Assembly: GCA_965247775.1 (NCBI GenBank)
Contig: OZ252031.1
Span: 558,001 to 622,000 of the forward strand
Source: G965247775 sp965247775
Lineage (GTDB): Bacteria > Chloroflexota > Dehalococcoidia > Bin125
DNA length: 64,000 nt
Reading direction: 5' to 3'
The notes beneath the pieces are model-generated. The model did no database searches, had not been told where the DNA came from, and saw only the letters and a program-made list of their open reading frames with translations. Shown piece by piece: positions 17,849-27,600 of the stretch (positions within the stretch are counted from its first letter, which is position 1; each line of letters opens with the position of its first letter). A program made the translations under genes and the position numbers.

Positions 17849-18008
17849 AGGTGCTCCCTTGCCGCGTAAGCGGATTGATTGCTGAGACCATTCCACGGCA
17901 TGGCAACAAGGGAGCATGGCTCCGCTTCATCAAACATGCCGTGGGTCTCAGCAAGGAGCACGGTACTACAGAATGGTACTATTGTGTATAACTACCCCTC
18001 AGCCGTGT

Positions 18009-18090
18009 ACCGCTTGCGTGCCATGCCGGCTCCCCTCGTCCGGCCCGGATCCTCTCACAGGATCTGGACCAGTTCTGAGGGGGCAGGTCA
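18009..18090 (-). mobile_element. Solo 82-bp left end of the IS3-family element
   Basis: Reverse complement of the first 82 bases of the IS copy at 21768 (terminal TGACCTGCCCCC, then the start of orfA), almost without changes. The rest of the element is missing. Confidence 0.8.
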
Positions 18091-18322
18091 CCCCGCGCAA
18101 CGCCCGGCTGAGGCGGATCGTCGCTGAGTGGCCCGCCCTGCTCCGACGGGGTGGTCACGGAGGCGCAAGACGGGCGACATGGAAGCCTGCGGTCCGCCTG
18201 CTGGCCGCCGGCTGAGCGCGGACCGGCCCCGCAGGGTGGCATACCTCCGTAGCAACCGCGCAACTGATACCAGAGGTATCGAATGGTAAGGGGTGCTATT
18301 GGATCGGAGCCGGGAAGGTAAC

Positions 18323-18737
18323 TTACCAGGGGGCAGCATCCGATGCTTCCTCGGGTCGGCAGCGCGCGGCGAGCGTGGCGACGAACTCGTCGGACGGCTC
18401 GGTCAGCGTGACGGGCGGGGTCCGCGTCCCACTCCCCGCCGATCCGGTTCAGCGCGACGTTGAGCAGCCGGGCATCCTCAGCCGAGAGGTCGAGCAGGAT
18501 CACCGGCACCGTGGGGAGCCCGCAGCGCCGGCCGGCGATCACGCGCCGGTCGGCGCGCCGCGCGAGCACGGGGTCGACGACGCCGAACGTCTCGATCGAG
18601 CGGGTCAGGGCCGACAGCTCCGCCTCCTCGATGCGGCGCGGGTTGAGCGGATCGGGGTGCAGATCATCGATCGGCAGCTGTTCCACGGTGAGGGAGGCGG
18701 CGGCGGCTCCCTTGCCGCGCCGCGCGCTGGCGGTCAT
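18323..18737 (-). pseudogene. Second, shortened ParB-like domain gene
   Basis: Starts at ATG 18737 and repeats the ParB/Srx-like N-domain of the gene at 19250-19916: LTVEQLPIDDLHPDPLNPRR, ALTRSIETFGVVDPVLARRA, then VIAGRRCGLPTVPVILLDLS, where seven residues are missing from the VIAGHQRLVAARRAGL of the first copy. After GGEWDA the frame shifts; a neighbouring frame ends PPVTLTEPSDEFVATL ... SDAAPW. The start overlaps the stop of the upstream HTH gene by four bases (ATGA). ParB-like domains in phage and islands hydrolyse or bind CTP/DNA or are fused to methylases; here the fold is probably incomplete. Confidence 0.6.
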
Positions 18738-18982
18738 CGGGCCCATCCCTTCCCCTGCCGGTCCCGCAGACCGCGCTGGGGATGGAGGACCCGTCGCTCG
18801 CCCATTGGGACAACGGTCGCGAGGCCCTCGGCTGCCATCTGCCGGACCAGGGCGGAGATGGTGACGCCGACCGCCGTCGCGATGCGGTCCAGCCCCGGCC
18901 GCTCGGCCGGGGTGCCGAGGCGCCACCGCTTCGGGCGGTGCCGCCGCCCGAAGGTCTCGCCGAGAGTGAGCGCAGTCTCCAT
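18734..18982 (-). CDS. Small basic helix-turn-helix protein
   Basis: 82 residues from ATG 18982 with GGAGATGG upstream. The middle reads RPGLDRIATAVGVTISALVR followed by QMAAEGLATVVPMGERRVLH, a winged-helix-like DNA-binding pattern with Arg-rich ends. It sits between two ParB-domain sequences and overlaps the next gene by four bases. Likely a phage- or island-type DNA-binding protein; no specific family. Confidence 0.5.
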   Translation of the reverse strand: METALTLGETFGRRHRPKRWRLGTPAERPGLDRIATAVGVTISALVRQMAAEGLATVVPMGERRVLHPQRGLRDRQGKGWAR

Positions 18983-19249
18983 GCCGCCATCTCCAGTGCG
19001 CGCGCGTGCGTCCAGTATGGCGGTGAGAACGGGTGTTCGCATCGTAGGGAAGGGCTGTTCTGTGAACTCGAATACGCTGATCACCAGCTCTCCGCTCGCC
19101 TTCCGCACCTGGGCGATCGCGATCTCCTTGCTCAAGACGAATCTCCAAGGCACGTCGGGCATGAGGATCCACCGCGATCTGAAGGTCACGCAAGAGACGG
19201 CCTGGTAGCTGGCCCATCGCATCCGCGCATCGTGGGACAAGCAGCAGGC
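18983..19249 (-). other. Unassigned coding-like relic upstream of the HTH gene
   Basis: The frame of the HTH gene stays open through here and reads protein-like: RWASYQAVSCVTF, DVPWRFVLSKEIAIAQVRKA, GELVISVFEFTEQPF. It is fused at its 5' side to a methylase fragment, so it is probably the tail of a different gene joined by deletion. Function unknown. Confidence 0.35.
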
Positions 19250-19916
19250 GCCGTGGGTCACGTTGTCGGGGGGATCGGTGACGACCAGGTCCGCGGGCGT
19301 GTCGCCCAGGCACCGCGCCAGCGCCGCCGCGTCCGTGGCGTCGCCGCGGAAGAGGCGATGGGCACCCAATTGCCAGCGCGCCGGGGGCGATCCCGCTGGC
19401 CTCGCGGTCGACCGCCGCCAGCGCCTCGTCCAGGTCGAACCGCTCCGGCCGCTCGCGCCGCTCGCGTTGGTCGAAGCGGGTGAGCAGGTCGGCCAGCGCG
19501 TCGTCGGAGAAGCCGCTCAGCGTCAGGTCGCGGTCCGCCGTCGCGCGCAGGTCGATCAGCAGGCGGGCGAGCAGGTCGGCGTCCCAGTCCCCGCCGATCT
19601 GGTTCAGGGCGACGTTGAGCAGGCGGGCATCCTCCGCGGTCAGGTCGAGCAGGATCACGGGCACCGTCGTGAGGCCGGCGCGGCGGGCGGCGACGAGCCG
19701 CTGGTGGCCGGCGATCAGGCGCTGGTCGGCACACCGCGCCAGCACGGGGTCGACGACCCCGAACGTGGCGATCGAGCGGGTCAGGGCCGCCAGCTCCGCC
19801 TCCTCGATGCGGCGCGGGTTGCCCGGATCGGGGTGCAGATCTTCGATCGGCACCTGTTCCACGGTGACGGGGGAGGTGGATGCCGCCCCGTCGGGTGTCG
19901 TCTGTACACTAGACAT
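19250..19916 (-). pseudogene. ParB-domain/DNA-methyltransferase protein, truncated and frameshifted
   Basis: From ATG 19916 (GAGGA upstream) the product has a ParB-like nuclease/CTP-binding N-domain (VPIEDLHPDPGNPRR, IATFGVVDPV, LIAGHQRLVAARRAGL, AEDARLLNVALNQIGG). The frame then breaks near 19375, and the next frame continues with HRLFRGDATDAAALARCL and DLVVTDPPDNV, the first motifs of the fused N4/N6-type DNA methylase found in phages (normally DPPY; here DPPD). The rest of the methylase is missing. In intact relatives this fusion modifies host or phage DNA. Confidence 0.7.
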
Positions 19917-19943
19917 TGCACATCATCCTCAAAAAAAGAGCCT

Positions 19944-20531
19944 TCAGGCGCTGGCCGGAAGCCGCGGGTTGGGGACGGCACGGCGCAGCAAGCCGAGCTT
20001 CTCCAATCGAATGCGCATCGCGATCGGCGAGACGTCGAAGCGTCTCGCCAACGGCCGGCAGAACCGTTCCAGGTCCTGCTCGTCCCTCGCCAGACGGTCG
20101 GCCTCGCCGCAAGACGCGGTCCCGCGTGCGACGTCGACGCAGGGATGATCGACGGGGGTGGGCGGCTGGAGGACCCGGCGTTGCTGGTCGGGAAAGCGGT
20201 CGTTCCAGGCCGCCACGATCATCGGGCGCGGTATCAGCAGGCAGGAGGCGTAATGGTTCGCCTGCCACTCCCCTCGCCGCGTGGTCTGGGTCGGCCAGCA
20301 GATGGCCTCGGCCGCAGGCGCCGCGCCGAGGAACACGGTCTGCGGCGCGTCCCGCAGGATCCGGGGCGGATGCAGCCGCCAGTGTCCACCCTCGTGCGCC
20401 AGCGTGAAGCGGTAGCGATTCTCTTGGGAGGGATGCTCCTCGGGATCCAGGCTCTCGTCGACAAAGATACTGCCGCCCCCGTAGATCGCGCCCAGGATGG
20501 CCGTCTCGCCGCTCGCCGGCCGCGGCACGGT
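19944..20531 (-). CDS. ImmA/IrrE-family metallopeptidase, 5' end replaced by IS element
   Basis: Minus-strand gene with YRFTLAHEGGHWRLH (HExxH zinc motif), GEWQANHYASCLLIPRPM (the E-x-x-A-N third-ligand helix) and a C-terminal FDVSPIAMRIRLEKLGLL helix pair. ImmA-type peptidases cleave phage-type repressors to switch on mobile elements. The reading frame continues upstream into the left end of the IS3 copy at 20532, so the native N-terminus is lost; a fused start inside the IS is possible but not native. It lies 28 bases before the ParB-like gene. I rate it as probably inactive but with an intact catalytic core. Confidence 0.7.
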   Translation of the reverse strand, partial: TVPRPASGETAILGAIYGGGSIFVDESLDPEEHPSQENRYRFTLAHEGGHWRLHPPRILRDAPQTVFLGAAPAAEAICWPTQTTRRGEWQANHYASCLLIPRPMIVAAWNDRFPDQQRRVLQPPTPVDHPCVDVARGTASCGEADRLARDEQDLERFCRPLARRFDVSPIAMRIRLEKLGLLRRAVPNPRLPASA

Positions 20532-20598
20532 TGACCTGCCCCCCCAGAGCCGGACCAGATCCTGTGAGAGGATTCGGGGCGGTGCGAAGGGAGTCGGC

Positions 20599-21000
20599 AT
20601 GGCACGCAAGCGGTACGCGGCCGAGGAGATCATCGGCAAGCTGCGGGAAGCGGAGGTGGCGCTCGCGCAGGTCGCCCGCCGCCGCGGTGTGGCCGAACCG
20701 CCGTACTCCCGCTGGCGGCGCGAGTACGGCGGGCTGCGGGTCGATCAGGCCAAACGCCTGAAGGCGCTGGAGCGCGAGAACAGCCGGTTGAAGCGCCTGG
20801 TGGCCGATCAGGCGCTGGACAATGCGATGTTGCGGGACGTCGCGGCGGGAAACTTCTGCGCCCGGCCAAGCGGCGCCGGGCGACGTCCTACCTCACGGAC
20901 CAGTACGCGGTGTCGGAGCGGCGAGCTTGCCAGGTCACCGGGCAGGCGCGGGCCACGCAGCGCGACGTGCCCCGGCCGTCCCCGGATGCGCCGGCGCTGA
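20599..21000 (+). CDS. IS3-family transposase OrfA (copy A)
   Basis: DNA-binding subunit of the transposase. ATG 20599 has GGAG upstream. The product starts MARKRYAAEEIIGKLREAEV, followed by a helix-turn-helix and a leucine-zipper-like helix (AKRLKALERENSRLKRLV). About six residues are missing near the turn (AQVARRRG against AQGQPVGAVVRTLG in copy B). The conserved OrfA part ends near 20850; beyond GGGAAACTTC the frame continues without meaning. OrfB is probably made by -1 slippage there as an OrfAB fusion. Confidence 0.8.
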   Translation: MARKRYAAEEIIGKLREAEVALAQVARRRGVAEPPYSRWRREYGGLRVDQAKRLKALERENSRLKRLVADQALDNAMLRDVAAGNFCARPSGAGRRPTSRTSTRCRSGELARSPGRRGPRSATCPGRPRMRRR

Positions 21001-21734
21001 TCGTGCGCATCGTCGCCCTCGCCACGCGCTTCGGCCGCTACGGCTCCCGTCGCATCACGGCCCTGCTGCGCGCGGAGGGCTGGCGCGTGAACCACAAGCG
21101 GGTGGAGCGCCTGTGGCGCCAGGAGGGCCTGCGGGTGCCGGCGAAACAGCCGAAGCGCGGCCGCCTCTGGTTGGCCGACGGCTCGCTGGTCCGGCGGCGG
21201 GCCGAGCGCCCCCACCACGTCGGGTCCTACGACTTCGTCTTCGACCGCACCGCCGATGGGCGCCCGGTGCGGATCCTCGCCATCGTGGATGAGTACACGC
21301 GCGAGTGCCTGAGTCTCGACGTGGCCCGCCGGCTGCGTAGCGACGATGTCCTGGCGCGGCGGGCTCAGCTCTTCGTCGAGCGTGGGCCGCCGGCGTACCT
21401 GCGGTCCGACAACGGCCCGGAGTTCACGGCCACGGCGGTGCGCGACTGGCTGACGCGGGTCGGCGTGACCACCCTCTTCATCGAGCCCGGCAGTCCCTGG
21501 GAGAACGGCTCTGTGGAATCTTGCAACGGCACGCTGCGCGACGAGTGCCTCAACCGCGAACGCTTCGACACCCTGCTGGAGGCCCAGGTCCTCATCGAAG
21601 GCTGGCGGCGGGAGTACAACCAAATCCGGCCCCACAGTGCGCTCGGCTACCGTCCACCCGCCCCGGAAACGCAGGAGATCCGATCTCCCCTCCCCACCCT
21701 CCGGGCAGCCCGGAGCGTCCCAGCCCTAACTTAA
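20910..21734 (+). CDS. IS3-family transposase OrfB (copy A), DDE catalytic domain
   Basis: Integrase-core transposase. Counting from GTG 20910, the catalytic triad is D108 (SYDFVFDRT), D167 (LRSDNGPEF) and E203 (NGSVESCNG), a DD(35)E spacing; the C-terminal YNQIRPHSALGYRPP motif is intact. The frame is open back to about 20850, in line with synthesis as OrfAB by frameshifting. This is the only copy in the window with a complete triad, so it may be the active source of the relics at 18009, 42100, 44309 and 45300. Confidence 0.85.
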   Translation: MSERRACQVTGQARATQRDVPRPSPDAPALIVRIVALATRFGRYGSRRITALLRAEGWRVNHKRVERLWRQEGLRVPAKQPKRGRLWLADGSLVRRRAERPHHVGSYDFVFDRTADGRPVRILAIVDEYTRECLSLDVARRLRSDDVLARRAQLFVERGPPAYLRSDNGPEFTATAVRDWLTRVGVTTLFIEPGSPWENGSVESCNGTLRDECLNRERFDTLLEAQVLIEGWRREYNQIRPHSALGYRPPAPETQEIRSPLPTLRAARSVPALT

Positions 21735-21767
21735 CCACTGGTACAACGATCGGGGGCAGGTCACACG

Positions 21768-23016
21768 TGACCTGCCCCCTCAGAACTGGTCCAGATCCTG
21801 TGAGAGGATCCGGGCCGGACGAGGGGAGCCGGCATGGCACGCAAGCGGGACCCGGCGGAGGAGATCATCGGCCCCCTGAGGGAGGCGGAGGTGGCCCTGG
21901 CGCAGGGGCAGCCGGTGGGGGCGGTGGTGCGGACGCTCGGGATCAGCGAGCCGACGGATGACCGCGGGCGCCGGGAGTACGGCGGGCTGCGGGTGGATCA
22001 GGCCAAACGGCTGCAGGGGCTCGCGCGGGAGAACAGCCGGCGCAAGCGGCTGGTGGCCGACCAGGCGTTGGACAACGCGATGGTGCGGGACGTCGCAGCG
22101 GGAAACTTCTGCGCCCGGCCACGCGGCACCGGGCGACGTCCTCCCGCACCAACCCGTCCCCCGTGTCGGAGCGACGGGCCTGCCAGGTCACCGCCCAGGC
22201 GCGGGCACCGCCGCGCTCCGTGCGCCAGCCGTCGACGGATGCGCCGGCGCGGATCGCGCGCATCGTCGCCCTCGCCACGCGCTGCGGGCGCGACGGCGAC
22301 CGCCGCATCACCGCCGTACTGCGCCAAGAAGGCGGGCGCGTCAATCACACGCGGGTGGAACGACGCTGGCGCCCAGCGGGGCGACGGGTGCCGGCGAAAC
22401 ACCCCACGCGGGGCCGTCTCTGGCGGGCGGACGGCGCGCGGATGCGGCGACGGGCGGAGCGCCCCCACCATGTCTGGTCCGACGCCGTCGTCTGCGACCG
22501 GACCGCAGACGGGCGGCCCCTCCGGTTGCTGGCCAGCGTGGACGCGTACACGCGGGAGTGCCGCAGCCGCGACGTCGTCCGGCGGCGGCGCAGCGACGAC
22601 GTCCTGGCCCGCCGCGCCCCGCGCTTCGTCGCGCGGGGCCCACCGACCGACCTCCGCTCCGACAACGGCCCAGCGTGCACCGCCACCGCGGTCCGCGACT
22701 GGCTGACGCGGGTCGGCGTGACCACGCTCGTCATTGAACCGGGCAGCCCCTGGGAGAACGGCGATGGGGAATCCTTCACCGGCACGCTGCGCGACGCGTG
22801 TCTCAATCGGGAACGCTTCGACACCCTGCTGGAAGCCCAGGTCCTCATCGCGGGCTGGCGGCGGGAGTCCAACCAGATCCGTCCCCACAGCGCCCTCGGT
22901 TACCGCCCCCCCGCCCCGGAAACGCTGGAGATCCAACCTCCCCACCCCGCCGACTGGGCAGACCGGCGGGTCCCGGCACTCACTTAACGACTGGTACAAC
23001 GATCGGGGGCAGGTCA
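21768..23016 (+). mobile_element. IS3-family insertion sequence, copy B (inactive, transversion-rich)
   Basis: 1249 bases with the same ends as copy A and separated from it by only CACG. orfA starts at ATG 21834 (MARKRDPAEEIIGPLREAEV) and orfB covers about 22163-22987. Many codons differ from copy A by A-to-C or T-to-G changes: W to G, K to T, E to A, F to C or V. The first catalytic Asp (position 108) is Ala here (SDAVVC), so the transposase should be dead, although the frame stays open. Confidence 0.85.
21834..22987 (+). pseudogene. Transposase OrfA/OrfB of IS copy B, catalytic Asp lost
   Basis: OrfA frame from 21834 and OrfB frame ending at 22987 overlap as in copy A. OrfB keeps D167 and E203 equivalents (LRSDNGPA, GDGESFTG) but D108 is Ala. 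Hydrophobic core positions of OrfA are also changed (TYYRW-type helix reads TDDRGRRE). Confidence 0.75.
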
Positions 23017-23431
23017 GGCCGAGCCATCGCGCCAGACCTCATGTTCCTGCCAGCTGAGCTGTCCGGTTGGGGCCTGGCTCCGCAGCAGCGAGATCGACGT
23101 GCCGGCCGCTCACCCGACTGCGGGATAGTGGGTGCCTCCACGGTGTCTGCATCGATGGACGGCACTGGAGGGCGTCGCTGGTGGCTCTAGAGCTGGCAGC
23201 CGGGCCCCTCCGCTCTGAGCCGGAAGAACGACCCCGGGGTTTCGTCACTAGCAAGGGCGGATTGCAGCAGGGGGGATGATCGTCGCTCCCGTGGTCTTGA
23301 CCGCGGTTAGGGCCTGCGCCGTGGCGCCGCTCTCGCCGTTAGGATGCGGGACGCGGACCTGCCCGCCGGCGCAGGACATGGGGATCGGGAGATGCCGGCG
23401 ACAGCGGGATGGCCCGGATCGGAGGTTCTGC
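23017..23431. other. Gene-free stretch after the IS pair
   Basis: About 400 bases without a recognisable gene. It should hold the promoter of the nuclease gene that follows; GGAGG at 23421-23425 is its ribosome site. Confidence 0.5.
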
Positions 23432-24571
23432 GTGGGGGAACGGATTTACGCGAGAAGCCAAGACGGACGCCTCGAACCACTCGAGGAGCAGGCCTTCGCG
23501 ACGGAGGACGATCTCCAGGCGTTGATCGCCGATCACCCCGAGCTGCTCGACGGGAAGCAGATCCAGCCCGACAACCCCCGCCGCTGGATTCTCGTCACCC
23601 GTGAGAAGGGGATCGCCGAGTCGCCCGGAGCGAGCCACCGCTGGGCGGTGGATCACCTGGTCGTCGACCAGGACGCGGTGCCGACCTTGGTCGAGGTGAA
23701 GCGCGCCTCGAATCCCGAGATCCGCCGGACCATCGTCGGCCAGATGCTGGAGTACGCGGCGCACGCGGCAGTGACCTGGACGAAGGACGAGTTGCGCCGG
23801 GCCTTCGAGCAATCATCCCGGGACCAGGACCGCGACCCCGATCAGGTGCTCGGGGAGCTGCTAGGGCCGGACGAAGACGTGGACACGGATCGGTTCTGGG
23901 ACGAGGTTGCCCGCAACCTCGCGGCGAAGCGCCTCCGGCTGCTCTTCGTCGCGGACGGGATTCCGGAACCCCTTGAGCGTGTCGTCGCGTTCCTGAACGC
24001 GCAGATGTCCGGGATCGAGGTCCTCGCGGTGGAGGTGAAGCAGTTCCGGGGCTCGCAGACCCAGACGCTGGTGCCGCGCGTCCTCGGAAGGACGGCGGCA
24101 TCCCCTGCCGCCGGCTCAGCGCCGCGATTGACGAGGGAGAAGTTTCTGGGCGACTTCGGCAGCGAAATACAACAGAAGGCGGCGGCGCAGCTGCTGGATG
24201 CGGCGAAGGGCGCCGGCGCCACGTTCGAATGGGGTCCGAGCGGCGTCAGCGTCCGCGTCCCGTGCCCGCTCTGGCCCCAACCGGTCACGGTCGCCTGGAT
24301 CTATCCTCCCTCGACATCCGAGAAGGGCTGGATGAAGACCCGGGCGTTCACCTTTGGGGCGGCGATCCTCGAGAGTGACCCGGACGAGCGACTGCGGGCC
24401 ATCCTGCAGCGCTGGGTGGGACAGTTCGAGGGCGATCCCTTCGCCGATGCGTCGAGCAAGGGGGTGCAGGCGCGGTCGATCGACCATGCGGAGGCCGTCG
24501 GCCAAGTCGAGCGACTGACAGCACTCCTCGCGGGTGTCATCTCCGATATCCGATCGCTGGAAGCGAGATGA
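23432..24571 (+). CDS. PD-(D/E)XK nuclease, DUF91/NucS-like
   Basis: 379-residue protein from GTG 23432, six bases after GGAGG. The nuclease core is D74 (AVDHLVVD), then E88 and K90 in TLVEVKRAS, the D-(X)n-E-x-K metal site, followed by RRTIVGQMLEYAAHAAVTW (helix of the fold). A preceding helical part (EDDLQALIADHPELLDG) is typical of DUF91 relatives. The C-terminal half (TREKFLGDFG, WIYPPSTSEKGWM) is of unknown role. Its stop overlaps the next start as ATGA. Probably a DNA nuclease of a defence module. Its GC content is like the left flank and higher than the genes that follow. Confidence 0.75.
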   Translation: MGERIYARSQDGRLEPLEEQAFATEDDLQALIADHPELLDGKQIQPDNPRRWILVTREKGIAESPGASHRWAVDHLVVDQDAVPTLVEVKRASNPEIRRTIVGQMLEYAAHAAVTWTKDELRRAFEQSSRDQDRDPDQVLGELLGPDEDVDTDRFWDEVARNLAAKRLRLLFVADGIPEPLERVVAFLNAQMSGIEVLAVEVKQFRGSQTQTLVPRVLGRTAASPAAGSAPRLTREKFLGDFGSEIQQKAAAQLLDAAKGAGATFEWGPSGVSVRVPCPLWPQPVTVAWIYPPSTSEKGWMKTRAFTFGAAILESDPDERLRAILQRWVGQFEGDPFADASSKGVQARSIDHAEAVGQVERLTALLAGVISDIRSLEAR

Positions 24572-24668
24572 AGCGTGCGGCGTACCTGGACGATCCCCAC
24601 GTTCGCAGCTTCCTCGACTGGGCGGCGCCGCTAGCTGCCGGCAAGCGGCCTCTCTGGCATCGCTGGCG
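24568..24668 (+). pseudogene. 5' stub of a gene coupled to the DUF91-like nuclease
   Basis: ATG 24568 overlaps the nuclease stop by four bases. The first 33 or so residues look genuine (AAYLDDPHVRSFLDWAAPLA, then PLWHRW), after which the frame turns Arg/Ala-rich and unconvincing. I read it as the start of an original partner gene whose body was replaced by the following large genes. Confidence 0.4.
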
Positions 24669-24685
24669 AAGAGGGCTTCGACAGA

Positions 24686-27600
24686 GTGCCCAAGCCTGTG
24701 TTCAGGCGTACGCCCACGCGGGCAGCGGTCGCGCATTATCATCCCTCACGGCGCGCGCGAGACTGCGGCGTCGGCCCTCGCCTGCGTCTCTGCACTCGTG
24801 TCTCCGTACAAACTAGGCGTGAATCGAGTTGCGACATTCTCGACAATTTCCCTCCCGGAGTCGCTTCTGACATCCGGCACTCGAGGTACGCGAGTTGGAA
24901 CGCGGCAATCTCCGGGTACTATTTCGGTGGAAAATGGTCAGGTCGGCCTGTATATCTCGACCTAGAACCTGACGCGCTTCATAAACTCTCGGTAATGGCC
25001 GGAGAGGCCGGCGATCCTGAGACGGCGTTCGCCGACGCGGTGATCGAGACACTCGAGCTTTCCGCAGCTGGGCCGAGCGTCTTCAGACGGCATCGCGAGG
25101 CGTGCTCTGCCTGGATGGTGGGGGGGCGCATTACCCCTCCTCCGTTCCTAGCCATCTTGGCCCTCTTTTCGATAGTCGCAGAACGGATGCGCTCCGACGA
25201 TCAGTTTCGTGCGAACAACTACTATGGGCGGCTCGCCCAGGCCCTGCGGGTCAGAGACACATCCGTCCGCTGTAAGCTCGAGCGTGACTTCCGACACGAC
25301 AGCAGTCTTCTATGGGATGGCCTTAACTCATGGCTGCTACTCAAGGAAGGTCGCCTCGGCTTGCCGACCGCTTTCGCGTTCGACTGGCGGTCTCACATCG
25401 GAAGGCCGATGTCTCAGGCACTTGTATCTGACCAAGATCGGCGACGTTTCAAAGAGGCCTTCAGTGATTTCGGACTTGATCCAGGTCCAGTCGCGCTAAC
25501 GGAGATGGAGGAGCTACTCGATGGTTGGCTGCCTCTCTCCTCTGCGTCGGCATCGCTAGAGGGGCTCTGGGGAGTTCGAGACGCTCGTGAACGCATCACT
25601 GCTGTCGCCTGCTTGGAACTCGAGGCTTGGGATGGTCTTCGTGAATCGCAATTCTCGCCGACCGCCGACCTACCGATTCGACTCGTGGGCAGTCTGATCC
25701 AGATGCCTCCACCGCGGCTTGAACTCGGCCTTAGAGTGAGGTCTCTCGAAGGGGCTCCCGTCGGTTCCTACATGTTGGCGACCGATCATCGTGCCCCAAA
25801 TGAGGCCGGCGTACTCAGGGGCCCGGAATCGCCGATAGAACTCATCGAGTCGTCCCTGGAGACATGGTACAAATTCGACGATCAAGACCGAGTCTCGATC
25901 CCCGACGCTCTAATTCAGCACGTGCGACTTGAGTCGAGCGACCAACAACGCCCTGCGGTTACAAGAGCACCGAAGCGCTTAATCACACTGCTCTTCGATC
26001 CGGAGGCTCGATGGTACCGGGAAGTCCCGCGAGCGCGGCTCGGTGAGCGGCACCTGCTGATCGGTCACAGCTCCCTCCAGAAAGCGCTGGAGGCGGTCCT
26101 CGACAAGGTTGCTCTCCCAGGCTGGCAACTACACACCGCCGGTGAACTTGCCGGTTGCCCGGTCGACTGGATCGTGGTGTCCGACGTGCGCATCGGAACT
26201 GTGGCCGACGACTGCACTTACGACGACGACACTCAGCAGCTGTATCCACTCGGAACTGCGAGCGTGTCGCTCGATGGTGGGTTCCGCATGCCCGGTCGAT
26301 CAACGTTCCACCGCGATCGGCCCCCGCGAGCAATCGTGACCCTTGTTGGCGGGCAGCGCGGCAGACTGCACCTAGTGCCCGTCCACTCCACTGACGACGC
26401 CACTGGAAGGTTCCTTGGAACCCACGAGGCAGTCGCTGAGATTGACCTCGGCGAACTGGGAGCGGTGGAGCATGGTAAGTACCGCCTTGCCTTGGTCGCT
26501 GAGAGGGTCCGAGATCGAGATGGGGCGCTTCTCTACAGCGCTCCTGCTCGATTCGTGAGTGCGGCGGCCGCTCAAATCGAGAGTCGGCCGCGCCTCGCGC
26601 ATGCTCTGGAGTCAGATCCCCTGGGTGCGCTTGGTGCCTGCGAGTCCTGGGAGGGGGCAGGCGCGACAGTAGCCGGAGCCCGAACCGACTGCTCAATGAC
26701 TCCCGGATCCACTGAGGGCCCTCTCCCACCCGCCGAGTTGGGCGCCCTAGCGCAAGTGGAACCGGACGATGTGTGGTTCTCGCAGGTCGCCGTCAGGGCC
26801 TCGCGCTCCTCTGGGACGAGCTGTCTTCTGGGCTCGCACCACTGGATGCTAGAGTCCGTTCCACCCGGGTCTCGACGGCCTGTGCACGGGGAGTGCCGGA
26901 ATTGCGGAGCGGAGCGGTGGCACGGCCGACGGCGTCCACGGCACGCCTCTATCCGCAAGGTGGTCCGCAAGCAGGCAGCCCGCTCGCTCCCTCGCCTTGC
27001 CACTCGGGCCGAGGAGGCAGACTTCGCCTTGCTCATCGACGCGTTGACGTGGTTGGGAGGGGGGCCTTGGGATTCCTTCGCGAGACTGGCATCACAGATA
27101 GATGACTCTCCTTGGTTCCCGATGGAGGCTGCAAGGGATCTGTCGGCACTAGGCCATCTGGACATTGAGTTGGACCCGGCGACGCTGAGGCCACGGTCCT
27201 GGTCGATCGCGCCCCCAACTCTGGCGATGACGAGCTCCGGAACGGCAGTCCTCTGTGGCGCGCGGATCCCATCGCTGACCGAGGCCATCTGCGAGGATGC
27301 AAGGAGCCTCGGAGCGGAGATCGTGGACGAGCTGTCAGCACGTGGCTTGCGGACGATTGGGATCAAGGGGCTTCCAGTGGATGATGTCCACCTGCTCGCC
27401 TCAGTGGTCTCAACTGATCAGGCCGATGTTGGTGTCTCGGTCCAGCCCGCCCTCCAGATTCTCGACAACCTCCCGCCGGTGTCTGAGATCGCAAGTGCGT
27501 TGCCAGAGACCCAGTTGCCGGCCGGCGTCGACTTCTGGAGGTGGGCGCCTGAGAGTCGAAAGTGGACCGAGGTTGGGAGAGTAGGAGAGCTGGGCGTCTT

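Larger units (their letters stand above)
20532..21763 (+). mobile_element. IS3-family insertion sequence, copy A
   Basis: 1232 bases bounded by inverted ends TGACCTGCCCCC and GGGGGCAGGTCA, with two overlapping transposase frames. Its left end cuts the ImmA-like gene. The right end is followed after four bases (CACG) by a second copy in the same orientation. An 18-base internal deletion in orfA relative to copy B explains most of the size difference. Confidence 0.9.

Noticed and set aside
21768..23016. Diversity-generating retroelement as cause of the biased changes in IS copy B
   Set aside because: No reverse transcriptase or template repeat is present, and both A and T sites are changed across the whole element, not only adenines in a short target.
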